Source: Mauremys mutica (Eukaryota; Chordata; Testudines; Geoemydidae). Taken from it: 64,000 nt of DNA. Below are positions 32,301 through 47,300 of this stretch, piece after piece. The position numbers and the translations under genes are program-made. The notes under the pieces were generated by a model. It did not search any database. It was not told where the DNA came from and saw only the letters and a list, made by a program, of their open reading frames with translations. Where the stretch lies: positions 22,218,965 to 22,282,964 of the forward strand of contig NC_059082.1 in NCBI RefSeq assembly GCF_020497125.1, read 5' to 3'. Every line of letters begins with the position of its first letter. Position 1 is the stretch's first letter.

Positions 32301-35300
32301 GGATCCAAACTTTGCAGCTTCTCCCTAAATTTGCGGACAGGCTGAGCCAAACCCCTGCAGCAAAGAACTCCAAACATTAGGGGAAGTTCAGATCTTGAGC
32401 TAAACTCTGCAGCTCAGAATCATCTCTGATGAAAAGGAATTTATAAAATTTGAATTTTGTTTAGGTTTTTTTTTAACATCTATGACTTATGATTTTTCTG
32501 CGTGCTTACACCTCCTGCAGAATGTACTTAGCCACAGAAAGAACACACAATATATCATTTAAAGTGTACTGGGTATTATTTTTAAGTCCAACAAAAAAGC
32601 CCAAGTGACAGATCAGATGCAATAATAGGGAAAGCATTATTTTCACGTACCCTCCTCACAATGCTGAATGTAGCTTGGTGGACCTGACATATTGTGAACC
32701 GTGCTAGAAACACATCAAGCATCAGGTTGTACTAACCTGGAATTGTCTCAGCTAGGGATACTACCCAGTTAGTGGCCCACAGCTGTAAGGGCAGGCAAAT
32801 GTATGTACTGTGATTGGATGAGATGCTCTGACTTGCATAATGATCACATGGTCATTTCTCAGTAGCTGTGCAGATGCCAATGCTCTACTTACTGCCTTTG
32901 GAATTCCACATCCATATGCCCCTGGATGCCTTAGCTTCCCATTCCACTCCCACACTTATTATCCTGGGCACTCCCAATCCTCTCTGCCCCCACTATCTGG
33001 CAAGCCTCGATTGTGAGGAAAGCTGAGCTCCCTGCTAGAGTGATTTATTTGTGTAGCACACTGTCGATAGTATGAATTTTTAATTTAAATTATATTTAAT
33101 TTAAGAGCTCCTCCTTATGATTAATGATGTTGGGTTAATCAAGGATTGGTCCAGTGATATTAAACTTATTAGACCAACAAGCCCCAACATGTATATAACT
33201 ACCTAAGAACACAAGCAGACTGCAGAGGAAATCTGTTTACTTACTTCTCACACTTCCTTTTCCATCTTTACTGCTGGTTCCTTCTTCATCAAACTGTGGG
33301 TTGTTGACCATGTTGTGTACCCCAAGAACAGCTATAAACATAAAAATGCCGGTAGTAGAATCCAATGTTAATAAAGTTTGCAAAAGAAACATGCACTTTA
33401 CAAATTTCAATTTAGTTCCCTAGCTAGATTATCAATCAGAGAGTTGTTACTGTCTTGGGTCATATGTGTTCATAGGTGAGGCTTGGTTAACCTAATACTA
33501 TAAGTTGAAAGTTTAGAGAACTTGACTGTAGGTTCTTTCCTACAGATGCACCAGTGGAGCATGCATATTATGTGTCTATAACCTTGTACACTTACATTCA
33601 TACATGCACATCATAACCATCTTGGGATTTCTGTGGGTGCTAAAGTATGGGGCAGGGAGAAATAAAACATTTAAACATAATGGAAGACCCAGCAATAAGG
33701 ATTTATATGAGAACTAGAAATAGGCTGATGAAAGAAACCAGACTTCAATAAAAGAAGCAGCAAATAAAAATTATCTTAATACAGAGGCAGTTTCCACAGT
33801 ATTCTATCAGAAACAACATAATGGTTGGGTATCTGATCCTTCTCCTTGGATTAGTTGCCTGCTTGGACCTGAGGGAACCTTTCTATTGTGTACAGGTATC
33901 TATGACTCGAGAATGAATGACTCACTGTGGATTTTTACCTTTAGATTTACCACTCAGATTTTCCTTATGCAGACACTGAAGAGAGTGACTGTCTACAGAT
34001 AATCTCACTTGTGACTATTACACTGCCATTATGGGCTATTTGCAACCCTCTGTGTGAAATGAGGATACAATATGAAATAGAAACTTTGTAGATAGCATAT
34101 TTTGTGTGAGATGCACATTGGGTATAGTGGGGCAGTATTCTGGTTATTTGAAATATGTTTGCACGTACACAACATTGTGTCTTTTACAAAATAGTGAAAA
34201 CAGTTGCAAATGCTCTGAATGATATTGAAGGCCCAATTCTAGAAGGTGCTGAGTACCTCCAATGATACAGTGGAAATTAAATGCACTTGGAGTGAAAAGA
34301 CACTCGTGGCATATCTACCCTTTGAGCTGAGGGTATGAGTCTCAGCTTGAGGAGACATTGATGCTAACTCTCATCAAGCTAGCATGCTAAAAATAGAATG
34401 TAGCAGCAGCAGCATGAGCAGCTAACCACCTCGAGAATGTCCCTAGGGTCTTGGGTGGGTCCGCACTTACCCCTCTTGCCACTCATGCTGAGGCATCTAC
34501 ACTTGATTTTAGCATGCTAGCTCGATGATAGCTGGCACAAGTGTCTCCTCAAGCTGCAAATCACACCCCCTGCTCGAAGTGCATACAACTAAGCGCATTA
34601 GTGATACCATTAGAACGATGCAGGCTTGAGCCCATACTAACACTTATGCATCAGTGTTTGCTCCACATTTCTAACATCTGTGCGCATTTTAGAGGCCTAG
34701 ATTCCATACGGGCTTAAAAATAGGGTGAGTAATAGAGAGGCTGACGATAGACAGGTCTAACCAGTGTAAGAATAGAGCATGCTGTGACAACTCAAACTCC
34801 TGGTGGAAGGGCCAGGCAGTGCTGGGCTGAAGAAGACTGTATACTTACAAACACATTAACTAACCTGCAAGGTCATAGAGCTCAGTATCAGAGGCACCGG
34901 CCAGGGCTTCTTCTAATTCTGGCTCCAGGGTTACCTTCTCTTCGGTGTGAGTTTCTATGGGCTTTTCTTTAGGGATAAATATTTTTCCTGAGGGGGGAAA
35001 ATCCAAAAGTGAATATTGAATTACTGTGACAACTCCTCCCCATCCTGACGATACAGGGAGGAGACCTATGTAAACAGTATTGTTCTATATTGGGCACCAA
35101 TGTATGTTTCCCTATTAATTTCTACACCTTCAGCACATTTCTACTGTATGTTGGGGTAGTTTATTTTTGTGGAAGCAAAGGTCCTAAAATCTATACTTTA
35201 GCTCTGGAATCTCCTGTGCCTAGTGGCACATGCGACAATCCATTTTTCCCACTACTGTCTGTCCAGAGTAAGATATTTGACTCTATGGTAAGCTGTCTGC

Positions 35301-38300
35301 ATGATGGTCACATTCTTTTTGATCATCCTGCAGTAAGGTATTCTTTGTCCTCCATCCCTTCTCTTCCTTCCAGGGGGGATCCAATCTAAGACATAGCTTG
35401 TGCTTCTGCAATGGGGTAACCCGTTGGCACAGCCAAACCACTGTAGTTGTCTCTGTCTGATTATTGAGTCTGCAGTCTGCTGACCTGTGCAACACAACAC
35501 TTCCACATTGGTTAGACGATCTCGCCAGTGAATCCCCAAGATTAGTCTTAAACAACTCTGGCGGAATGCAGTCAGTTCCAGCTGTGTACTTCCACCATCT
35601 GCTACATTTCCAAGGCATACAGCAGCGTTGGGAGAACATTAACATTGTACAATCTCATTTCAGTCTGTAGATGTATCTTCTTACTCTTTCAGCTGTTTGA
35701 CAAACTGAAAAACTACCCCCTGGCTTTGTTGATTCTTGCCCTCACTTCTTTAGTGAGCTGATCATTAGCAGATATTGTACCTCCAAAATAGACGAAGTCA
35801 TCAGCTCTTTTAAACTCTTCTCCATCGGTCACTCATTTGATAATGCTGACAGCATTCTCTCCTGCCTCCATGATCATGGTCTTCTATATACTGATACAAA
35901 GTCCCACTTTGACCACTTCTGCTTTTATGCTCAAAAAGAGTCTTTTCATTCCATTCAAGTTGGGATCCAATATTATATCATCTGCAAAATCTAAGTCTTG
36001 CATATTATCTCTTGTCCAAACAATATCAGTGTTCTTGGCAGCAGCCATCACTGTTCTCATCACAAAGTCTGTAACAATGCATAAGAGAAGTAGGGATAAT
36101 ATGCAACCTTGCCTTATGCCAGTAACAACCTTAAACCGACAGATTTGAAGAGTTAAAGCCACCGATGAATGACACTGAAGAACAATGGCAGTTTTTCAAA
36201 GAAGCAAATGTTGATGCAGCCAGGAGTACAGTGGGGGCAAGAAGATGTAAGAAAGAAGAATGGCTCCAACCAATCCCTGGTGGTTTGTTGAAGAGAGGAA
36301 AGAATTAAAGAAGAGAATTCAACAAGCACAGGACCGCAGCAAAAGAGCTATTCTGCGACAAGACTATGCAGACAAAGACAAGGAAGTTAAAATATCAGCC
36401 AGAGAAGAGAACGGATGGAAAATAAAGTAAAAGAAGCTGAGGAGGCATACAAGAAAGAGAATTCAATTCTAAAAAAGCTTTTTCTAGAATCTAAACAATT
36501 GACATCACAATTCTTGAACTGTTGTGGCATTGTGAAGGCTCGAGATGGTACAATTTTAACCAGAGTAAGAAGAGAGAGCCCATTGGATGCAACATTTCCA
36601 GGTTGTGCTTAACCAGTCAGAACCACTAACACTCATTGAGAGATGTGATGAAACAGTGGACTTACCTGTATCACTAAAAGCAATCACCTTTAAGGAAGTA
36701 ACTAAGGCTATAAGCCAACTGAACAGTTAGAAAGCGCCAGGCTTACGATAGATGCTGAAATGTTAAAAGCTGGGGAGGAAGTGGTGGAGGATTCCATGTA
36801 CAGGTTGGACAGAATGGTTTGGGAAAAGGAGATCCATCCTAAAGATTGCAGAAGTGTTATCTGCAACATCCCTAAAAGGGGGATCCGTTTATTTGTGATA
36901 ACTAGAGAGGGGTGTCAAGGACCAGATCAGCTAGGACCAGCTGCTGGCCTGCTCCCTGACTAACTTTGCTGCTAGGCAACCAATAAGCCCAGTTACAATG
37001 CCTTGGAACTGACCGAGCCCCTGATTGGCTGCTGGTTTAGCTTATAATACTGGCCCCCAGAGCAGGTCAGCAGCTTCTCAATGTCTACCTTGCCTGCAGC
37101 TGTACTTGTTCTTGGTCCAGTCCTTGATTCTGCTTTCTTTCAGCCCTTGTTCCAACCCTGTTCCACCCCTGCTCCCCTCTGGCTTCAGACTTCCAGCTTT
37201 GATCCACGGCTCCCCCTCTGCCTTATGGCTCTGGTTTACCCTCTGGCTCTGGCATTTGGCTTCTGTTTTTCTGGTACTGACTCTTGGCTTGTTTCCTGGA
37301 CTCTGCCCATCTTGGGCCCAGCTCTAACTGGTAGGCTGAACTCTTGCTTTCATCACTAGGCATGACCACCCATGGGCCAGTCAGCTACAGGAAGTGACCC
37401 TTCTATCTGTACCTGGAAACGTTTTGCATTATCATTTTGAATAGGATAAAAACTGCTATCGATAAAACTGATACTCTGCAGTGTCAGTGGTTGGGATTTT
37501 CAAGTACTCACCACTGGGCATTGGGTTCTACACTTGTACGGGTGTAGAACCAGGCTGGGTGCTAATCCCAGGCAGATGTGGGTCTGTTTAAGGACAGTGT
37601 TTTCTGAAGAATTGAAGGCAATACAAAAAATCCTTCTGCAGGAACCTTCCACTCAACAGAAGCCTGTTCACGGGCACATAAGCTGTGAAACCATTCGTAG
37701 GGACTGCACTTCCTCCTTCAGTAGCCCTGTGGATTTCTTATTTAATCCAGCACTCTCTGATATTCATTGAAAAGGACATTTCCCAAGGCCCATATGCTGA
37801 TCCCAGGACCACAGGGCACAAAACTAGGAGTGAAGCAGATGTATTTGCTGCTACTTCCCATAAGCTACAGCCATTATTTGAGCTTACCACACAGGTACCA
37901 GGGGGAAGGAGGATTCAATTCCCCAACTGCCTCTGTGTAATTTCCAACTTTCCCAAAGGCATTCTGCCCCCTCTGGCTCATCAGCCAATCATATGATCGG
38001 TCTTCCCATGACCACCTCTGCAAAGATTTAACCACATGTTCTCAAATGACCAAGTTTCCCTGCCACAGACCCTTGTACAACCTATCCTAGACCTTTTCAA
38101 TTCTTCCCCCACTGGACACTGCTCTTATATAGGCATTAGCAGGTGGCTCCATGTAGCTTTTCTCAAAGGCCAAAACCATCAATCTCTATGGTACTTCCAG
38201 TCTATGACAGCTGGATCAGAGGAAAATCTAGGTCAGTTTCATGAGGAACTGGACAACATTAAAAGCCACGCCACCAGCTTATGTTGTATTCACTACTATA

Positions 38301-41300
38301 CTCATTTACATTTTGAAAACAGACAACTGTCATTTGTAAGCAGTGGAGTAACTGCACTGGATAATACCATTGATCTGGTAAGTCAGCGATTCCCAATTTG
38401 TTACTGTCCATAATGCTTTTAGACTCATTTAGCAGAAATACAGCTGAGCAGTTCCCGTTGTGCCTTAGTCCTAAACAACTAAATTTCTACCAGGCTTTAG
38501 ATAATTCCTTTGTACTGAGACTGCAATGACCTTTGGATCGAGGTGGATCTGGTCCATTGTCAGTTCTAAATTGTCTTATTTTCTGCAAGTTTTGACACCG
38601 TAAATCAAATGCTTGGAGTACATCCTGGGCCTTTCTGACACTGTTCCGAAACAGCTTTATTTTCATTTGTCTCAGTGATGCCATTCTGTCACCATAAATG
38701 AATGTTGTTCTGATATTGCTCCTTTCAATTACACATTCCTGTGTCTTTTGCTTTTCAATAGCTGCATGCTTCTGTGGCTTAAATCTTTTTCCATGATGGT
38801 CCCGATTAGCATTTTTAGGCAGATAATACCCAGATTCATTTATCTCTTCCAGCAAGTCTGTCTGCACCAATCTCAATACTGTCAGCCTCCAGCAATGAAT
38901 TTAAAGACTGAATGGGCTCAGAAACTCTTGAAATGAAAATTGAAGACATACTCTCAAGGATGACTGGCCCAGAAGTTTACTTCCCTTCTTGCCCACAAAC
39001 TCTTCCATTCTTATTACAAAAAATCTCTGTTCTACATGAAGAATTGCTTAAAATGCCAGCTGACAAGTGACTGATAAAATAATACTTTGTGTTTCTGTCA
39101 CACATTCTACCCAAGGATCTCAGAGCACTTCATAGGCATAAATGTATTTCACCCTCGGTACATTCCCGTGAGGTAGGTAAGTATCCTCATTTTACAGATG
39201 ACATGATTCAGAGACATCCCAGCAATATCAAAGAAAACAGTCAAGTGCAAGTGTTGGGTGTGTAGTACATAGAAAACTTGCAGCAAGAAATACTTAACTC
39301 TATTTCTGAATGAAGGCAGGTTACATTTGTCAGATTATCCACAACTCAGAACTGTGCTGATAGATATGATTTGCAGATGCTATGTTGAAGAAAACGCAAA
39401 TGCTCCTAGCCATACCGTAAGATTTAAATCCCCCTAGGCTATAGCTGATCAAACTTAGTGTCTGGTTGTCACCATGCACCCATCTGTCATGAATCATCTG
39501 TGCACCAGGATGACCTAGAAGGAGCAAACCCACATTTTCAATGGTAGAGGACCAAAACAAAAGTAATCAGAATATCTACATAAACTATCAGTAGAGTGGG
39601 CCATTGCCTGTCAAGTATGTTTCCTTAAAGAAACATGACAGCCACTTAAGCCCATTGACGTTAGGTAGACTAAAGACCTTGAGGGGACCTGACCTGTCTT
39701 CATCCATGATGGTGATACCAGTAGGCTACTGACTTTGCACTGAGCAGCATGAACTAGCTAGACAATGCCCTAAACTCCAGAAATGAAATCCCAAACAAGG
39801 ACAGCAGGGCTGACAAATGTTGACAATATTGTCTATATCTTCTTGCCTGGGCTCCTCATATCCCTCATCAGGGGCTAGAGAGCCCCTAGACCCCAGAAAT
39901 GGCTGTGCCAATTGTCCAACTGCATAGTTCCTAGCAACACTGCTCAACCTCTCAGCCACATTCCAACAGCATAGAGAGGAATCATGGCCATAACTATGTT
40001 CAACAATAAGGACCTACAGAGTAGGTCAGAGCTGCCATTCCAAAGTCCTATATTGATAAAATGCTGATGAAATAATCTTTTGAATGGCTTACTGCACACT
40101 CAGCTTTTGTATAACCTAAACAAAATGTGCATTTGATTTTTTTTGTGCCTCTCTACACACTTCTGGATCTGTGTACCGCCCCACTTACTGTAGGCCAAAT
40201 GTCCTGTTGCACAGTGAGAAATCCATATGATGAAAACAGTAGAGTGTAAAATACAAATGGGAGTTTTGGTTCATGTTTTTTCCATGCAGCTTGTGTGTAT
40301 GTGTGTGTGTGTGTATTTATATATATATATATATATAAAGTATAAAAAGCGTTTATCAGGCATATGTAATTCTCAGATTGCAGCCTGAGTCTTTTTTGTT
40401 CTCTTGCTTTAAATTTTTCTGGTTATTACTTCTTACATTTGATGAATCATTGAAAAATGAAGTCCTATTTATTCTTGATTACAGAATGCTTGAGTGACCT
40501 TTGATGTGAAATTCAATAATCTTGGAACTCTGCCTGACATAAATTACACACAAGATTCACATTTTCCATCTAAAGTAAAGTATTCTTTCCTTTTGATGTT
40601 TGCTTAAATTCCTCTCTAAAAATACTCGATTTAAAATGTAATTAAATGAATTCTTACCAGCAATACACTGAGTTATAAACAAGAAAACTGGCCAGGCTCA
40701 ATTCGGTTGAAAGCTGAAAACTAGTAATATAAAAACAGTCTAGTATAACTCCTGTCACATTAATACACCTTTCCATCAGGAAGTACTTACCCTGTATCAG
40801 AGTTTATCCAAAACCAAACAAATAAACATACAACCCCCCCCCAACAATCTTATATTTAAAGATCGTTAAGTTTGCAAAATCAAGCACTCAAAAGTTCTCA
40901 TAGTCACAAAAGTTGCTGTCACAGTGTGGCTGGCTGGCCCCTGTAACTGAAGTAGGTCTAGCTCTGCTGTGCCAGAACGAGTGCTTCCAATTGGGCCAGT
41001 TAAGGAGGGGGAGCTGCATCTGAGTCTATAAAGGGTCAGAGAGTCCGCACTGGCTGATGAAGCAGTAGCAGCTTCACCGACCACTAACACTATCACTACC
41101 AGAATCCTCTGGGAGAGGAAGCAGTTTTGTTTAAGTCTGGACAGGAAACTTGCCTCAAAGGGACTGTGGGTGCTGCACTGTGTCTCTGAGAGCTTGGGAG
41201 AAGCTGCCACATTATATGTGGTGGAGAAGGCAGGCACTGCACTTAGTCTCTGATACAGGGGAAGAGTGAGGAGGATTGCTGGTGCCAAGAAAAAAAGAAA

Positions 41301-44300
41301 GGGGGAAAGTGAAGCCTCGAGGATTGACTGACCCCATCTAGCTTGGGTAATTAAGAAGATGGGGGAGGTGATCAGCTTATTGGTGATGGTGCAACAGCAG
41401 CAGCAGACAACTGTGTTATAGCGGCAGATCCAGGCTATAGTCCTGCAGTTGATGGGCAGTCTGCAAAAGCAACAAAAGGTACAATTTGCCACTCAACAGC
41501 AGTGGTAAGACGCCCACTTCCAGCAAGAGGAGTGGCTGCAGAAGCAGTTGGGCCAAGGGACTTAGGGAAATGTGATTGGTGATTGAGAGAGAAACTCAGT
41601 CTGGCTGGTAACTGGTCTTGTGAATCTGGGGCCAGGTGATGATCCGGAGCCTTCCTCCGTATCTTTGAAAGAATGACAAGTGCAGCAGGAAAAGAATGAA
41701 CACAGCACCTTCCTGATGGGCGAGACACAGGAAGCCCACTGAGCAGTAAGCGACAAGCAGGTGGGCACCTCGCTTGTGTTGAAGGCTGCCTCTTAGATAG
41801 ACTGAGACTGACACCGAAGACCTGTAGAATCCAGTTTTGGGTTGAAGCATTTCCCTGGGGGGAACAACAATGGGTAGTGGCTCAAAGATTATGGGACCTT
41901 GTGGCTCGTGGGCAGGCCCCAAGACTAGGTCAGGAGAGAAAATGATGGACCAAGTCATCCTGGAACAGTTCTTAAGGGCCCTTCCCATGGGACCTCAGAT
42001 CAGAATAAGGCAATATTAGTCTGCCTCAGTGGGTGAGGTAGTCAAATAGGCAGAAGCAGTCTCTGAGGTTGAAGGAGATGAGCATGGCAGGGCAAGAGGA
42101 AAGGGAAAGTCATATGGAGAATTTAGCTGCCAGACTCTACCACGTCTCTACTGAGCATGCGCAAACTAAGATTTTCAGAGGCTTATAACTCAGGCAAATT
42201 TTCATGGGAATCACAAAAGGCTCAGCCCTGACACCAGGGTGACACTCACCATACAATTTTAAACCCCTGCTCTAAAACATGGAGACTCAACTAAATGGCT
42301 GGGAAAATGTACTTTGGAGCGACAAAACAATATCTCCCCCCTTCTCCCAATGTTGTTCTTGGCAACAGCTAGACCACTTTAGCTGAAACTTTCAAAAAAA
42401 AATCAGCCTGGAGTAGACACTCAGCATGGATATTTCAGCCTGAGCAGTATAAATTTGGCCAAGTTGTAAGTAACTGAAAACAGGGTCTTATAATGGAAAC
42501 TGTTGGGCAACCCTAACTATAGGCTTCACCGCTAACAATATTGTAAGGGAGTCTATGCTAGAGGTTACAGTCAACTCTGAACATAAGTCTTAAAGCTCCA
42601 AAAAGCCTGAAGAAGCTGACAACATTTCAGACAAAGCAGCCAACAGTATTTTAGCTTTGGAGAGTAAAAACTGACTTTTGTTTATCATCCCAAAACAAAA
42701 TAAATAAGAATGTCTTTCCAAACAAAACCTTCCACCAGCCAGAATCTCCTATTAAAATACTTAAACTTTTCACATGTATCAGCTGTTTGATATTTTAGTT
42801 AGGTTTCTCCTCCCGAAGGCTATGTATAACCCTTAAACCTGACTCCATTATCAGAAAAGCACCTAGGGTTGGGAAAAATGCCCATATTCATTCTGAAAAT
42901 GACTCTCATTTTTATTGCTGAACGCTGACAGTATTCTTGGCACTATGAGTACATGAAAGATCGATGGTCTCTTCTTGTGGATAGGGGGGCTGATGACAAC
43001 AGCTTGGTGAAAAAAGCTCTTGTTTAGTCATTATTTTCCTTCTTTTTTCTTTTGTTTTTCAGCTGATTGAAAAAATGTTCACATTTAGTCACATACAAAG
43101 AGTGTGGATTTCCCCTTCCCTTCCCAGCACTAGTCCTCCTGGGTCTGATCCGTTGGAGTCTTTCCACTGACTCTGATGGGAGCTGGATCAGACCCAATAT
43201 TAAATTGTTTGGCAAGGAGCGGGAGATACTATAGAAAACAAGGATAATGCTGCAGGACTGACTGGAAACAGCAATACTGGATGCAGGCAAGGATGTACCC
43301 AACTTTTACTACTTACATTCTAAATTTGAATGGTCATATCTTAAAATGTTTAATAACTGGGTTATTTTTCAGTTACTGTTTGTTAGTGTCACATAGGGCC
43401 AACCTCTGCAAGGGGAGCAGAAGGGGAAATGTTGTTAATAATAAATAAATCTGTATTCTGGTAGCACCAAGAGACCTCAAATAAGGTCAGGGCTCCAACA
43501 GGCTAGGTATTGTATATACACATAGTAAGAGAGATCCCCTGCTGCGAGGAGTGTGTAGTCTAAACAAAGGTAGAGAGAAAGGTAGGATTATTGTACTTCT
43601 TTTAGATACAGGAGATGTGGGGGGGAAGAAAGATGACATGACTTGTGCAGTCTGTGGCAGAGCCGAGAACTGAACCCAGGTTACTTGATTGCCAGTCAAG
43701 TGGCAGAGCCACAAGATCATCCTTTCCATTCCTGAACCTTGTTGAGTTTTAGCCACAATACAGCCCCTACATAGTCTCATTCCTGCGTCCTCCCAAAAGA
43801 TTCCTTTTTAATATGATTGCGCCTATGTAGTATCATCGTCAGTGTTTAACATTTTGGGACTTAATCCTGCCTTTCCTGGGCACCAAACTCTCATTAACTT
43901 ACAAGTGATGCAGGGACAGGCCCCATAATTGTACAAACATGGCTGACAATTGATCCAGCTGTATTTATATAATGTAGTGGGTCAGCAGGCGTATCTCCTG
44001 AACTGGAGTTTATTGCCTCTGATATAAGAATTGCTAGAGCATCTGTTACAGAGAGGAGCTAGTCCAAAAACCTACAAAGGAAACATTCCAGATTGCCATT
44101 CCCTGTGGCTACACAAATCAGACGTATCTCCCACCATCTCACTGCTGCTCAACAGTAATGGACCCCCTGCTAGTGAGATGGCCAGACTAAAAAGGTGTGT
44201 TTCACATCAGCTCTTGAAAGTCACCAAACCTCTGCTTTGGCAGCCTGCAAGGGGGAGCAAATTCCAAAGATGAGGAACCTACAAAAGCAGTGCCCATTTT

Positions 44301-47300
44301 CTACACTCTTAGGCTCCAATCTGGGGACAGACAACCAGTACCATTTGGACAATGATAACTGCTACCATGGAGCATATGCGGAGATGTGGTCTCTGTGGCA
44401 ACTGAATTCTTGGCCATCTAGGGTGCAATCCTCAAAGGTGCTGAATACTTGAACCCTTATGCAGTAAAGCACTGAAGCATGCACTTAACTTTATGCACAT
44501 GAGCAATCCCATTCAAATCAATGAGATGACTCACGTGCTTAAAATTAAGCACATGCTTAAGTGCTTTGCTGAACTGGGCGCAGAGCACTCAACATTTTAC
44601 AGGATTGACCCTTTAGTTCCTTAAAGCAATTAATGTAGCAAGTTCACAAGCTAACCTATGGCAGAGGCCCAAAACTATAACGCAAGCCATACGCGCTGTT
44701 GTTTTTGCCAAATTCTGCAAGTCCCACATAACATGATTACAATAAGCTACAAGGCAACTCTCCATACCCTTAAGTCCGCTTTGAGCTAGTGTTTAATACT
44801 TCCTGTGTTCTGACTCCTCTGAATGTCTCCCCATTAGCTTTGGAATTTGTTTTGGCTTGTTGTGTCGCATAATCAAAACCTTATGGCAGTGTTAAACATA
44901 TAAGAACCAATGCAGGCAACTACATTTCATCTTTCAGCTATCTGGTTGATGCTGGATGCTTCTTTGTCAAGAACTCCCTGATGAAAAGCTAACAAAAGAA
45001 GGCAGAAACACTGAATAAGGAAAAATGATGGACCACAAACTCTTCGAGGAGAAGGGGGAGGAGCTGGATTTTAAAATACATCTCCTTTTTCTTTTCAGCT
45101 TGCCACAGACTTTCCATGGCAGGATATGCTTTGCATCACGCCCATAGCAACATGTAGAAATGTCACTTAGCAAGTGGAATGCTTCCTCCAAAAGTTAATC
45201 TTGAAAGAATATATTTCCTAGTGGAAGACAAATAGCAAAGTGCAAAATAGTGACAAAACCTTAAACAAAGCCTGATGCACTTGAATCCCACTGACATACA
45301 GACATTCCTCAAAGGGGAATTGTGCTGGATGGCATATTGGCTTCTGTGCCTTCCGTTTCTAATTTTCCAGAACAGGAGATCCAAGATCTTAATTTTTAAT
45401 TAACAGGGTACCCTTAAAATTAAGATGAAATTGTAGGGCCTGATTCTCATTTTCACTAATGACTCTTTATACTGCTCCAGCAGTGTAAAGGGGCCAGAAA
45501 GTGGGTCTAAATTATATGCACACCCACTTTCCAGTCCCTTTATATTGGCAGTAGAGTTTAAGGGGGCCTTAGGGCTTGTGACTTTTATTCCAGAATAGAG
45601 TGTCCCCCTGGGAAGCTCTCCTGGAACAGCCATTGCAGAATAGTTTACAGCAATAGCTATTCCAGTCAATTTCCCAATGTAGATAAGCCCCTAATGTAAT
45701 TGAGAGTCTAGCCATTAATCTTTCAAAACAATCATGCCATAGTTACTTATTCAATGAGTTTTGCCAAGCTAAGTAAGTCTGAGACTAGGAACGCTGGCGC
45801 TAAGATCTACAGCCAGTCCTACTTGCTCCTGGTCCTTACACAACATTCATCAGATTTGATCAGCATCACATTAGAAAAGACTCATTTTACAGCTTGTAGA
45901 AAGCCCACAGTGCTTGTTTATGTGGTAGATGAGTGTCTCAGTAACATTTTATTGGATTCAAATTACAGACATGCACTTCAGTCAGATGACAGCACACGCA
46001 GGCTCCAGCAGTCCCAGCATGAGGGAATGATTCTTTCCTGATGTCATGCACTAAAACCAGCACACAAATTGGTGGACAAACCACCAAGTTCTCGGATGCT
46101 ATGGTGCTGAACGGGACATAATTGTCATCATTGAAAAAGTTAGATAAACCTTAAAATAATCTAGGAATATAATCAGTCTTAATAAAGGAAGGCACAGATA
46201 TTTTCAAGGGATTTGGCCACCAACTTCTCTGAGACTAGAGCAGAGTTCCCTGTTTAGATAATTGCCAAATAGTTACATAATGCAGTGGCCATGAGGTTTC
46301 TTTTCATACGTTTTAATCTGCTAAGGCTCACATCGGGGACTTAGTCTGGGACAAAGAGCCCAAAGGAGGGACATAAGAGAAAGCAAGGGAATAATTGCTT
46401 TAGCATAAAAACACTGGTATAACTATATTCTAATAACCCCCTGAATCAGCATTTGTGATGTACTTACTTTACACTAAATAACTAAGATAACAGCAGCTTT
46501 GTGTGCAAGAAAGGCTGAGCTGATTCTATGCTGAGGGATAGGTGAGAAGTACAGTTATTTGTGGTTTGTGTAACAGCGATGTTACTAAATCACAGAAACT
46601 GCAAATTAATAATCAGGGTTAATACAACCTGGACACGTTGAAGAATCATGTGTTTTTAAGAGTATCCAAAGAAAACCTAAAGATGAAAAACTACCCAATA
46701 TCTCATTGCAGAGTGACCCAGTGGTGGACAACGCAATGATTAGCCTTACACAGAGCAAGTGCAATCCTGAGGGTCGTGTGAAATCTTGCACCTCACAGGT
46801 AGCAGTTTTTTGTGTTGTGTGTGTCAGGTGAGTATCTCATTGACTTCAATGAGCTTAGGATCAGGCCTTATGTCATTAAAATTAAAAACTGGATAAGGTG
46901 CTGGGGAAGAAAATAGGGATGACAATGTGCAATGATCTAAAATAATGCTTGTTAGAGAAATCTAGGTGTCATCGCTCTTTGAAAAGATGTTTTTATGTCC
47001 TTTTTTTTAAAAAGGAGGAACATGAAATGTAGTAATAGTAACAACACTTAGCATACAAATAGCACTTTTAGGGTGACCAGACAGCAAAATCAGAACAGAG
47101 GGTGGGGGTAATAGGCACCTATATAAGATGAAGCCCCAAATATCAGGACTGTCCCTGTAAAATTGGGACATCTGGTCACCCTAAGCACTTTCTATCTTCC
47201 AAGCACTGTTGTAAACAGTAATTAGAGCCCAATCTTGGTCCCATTAAAATCAATAATTTTGCCATTTACTTTCTTAGGGGTCAGAGTAGGTTGTTAATCA

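Noticed and set aside
40866..41492. 208-aa minus frame
   Set aside because: Antisense to the LTR/gag-like segment, no recognisable domain, and the plus strand explains the region better.
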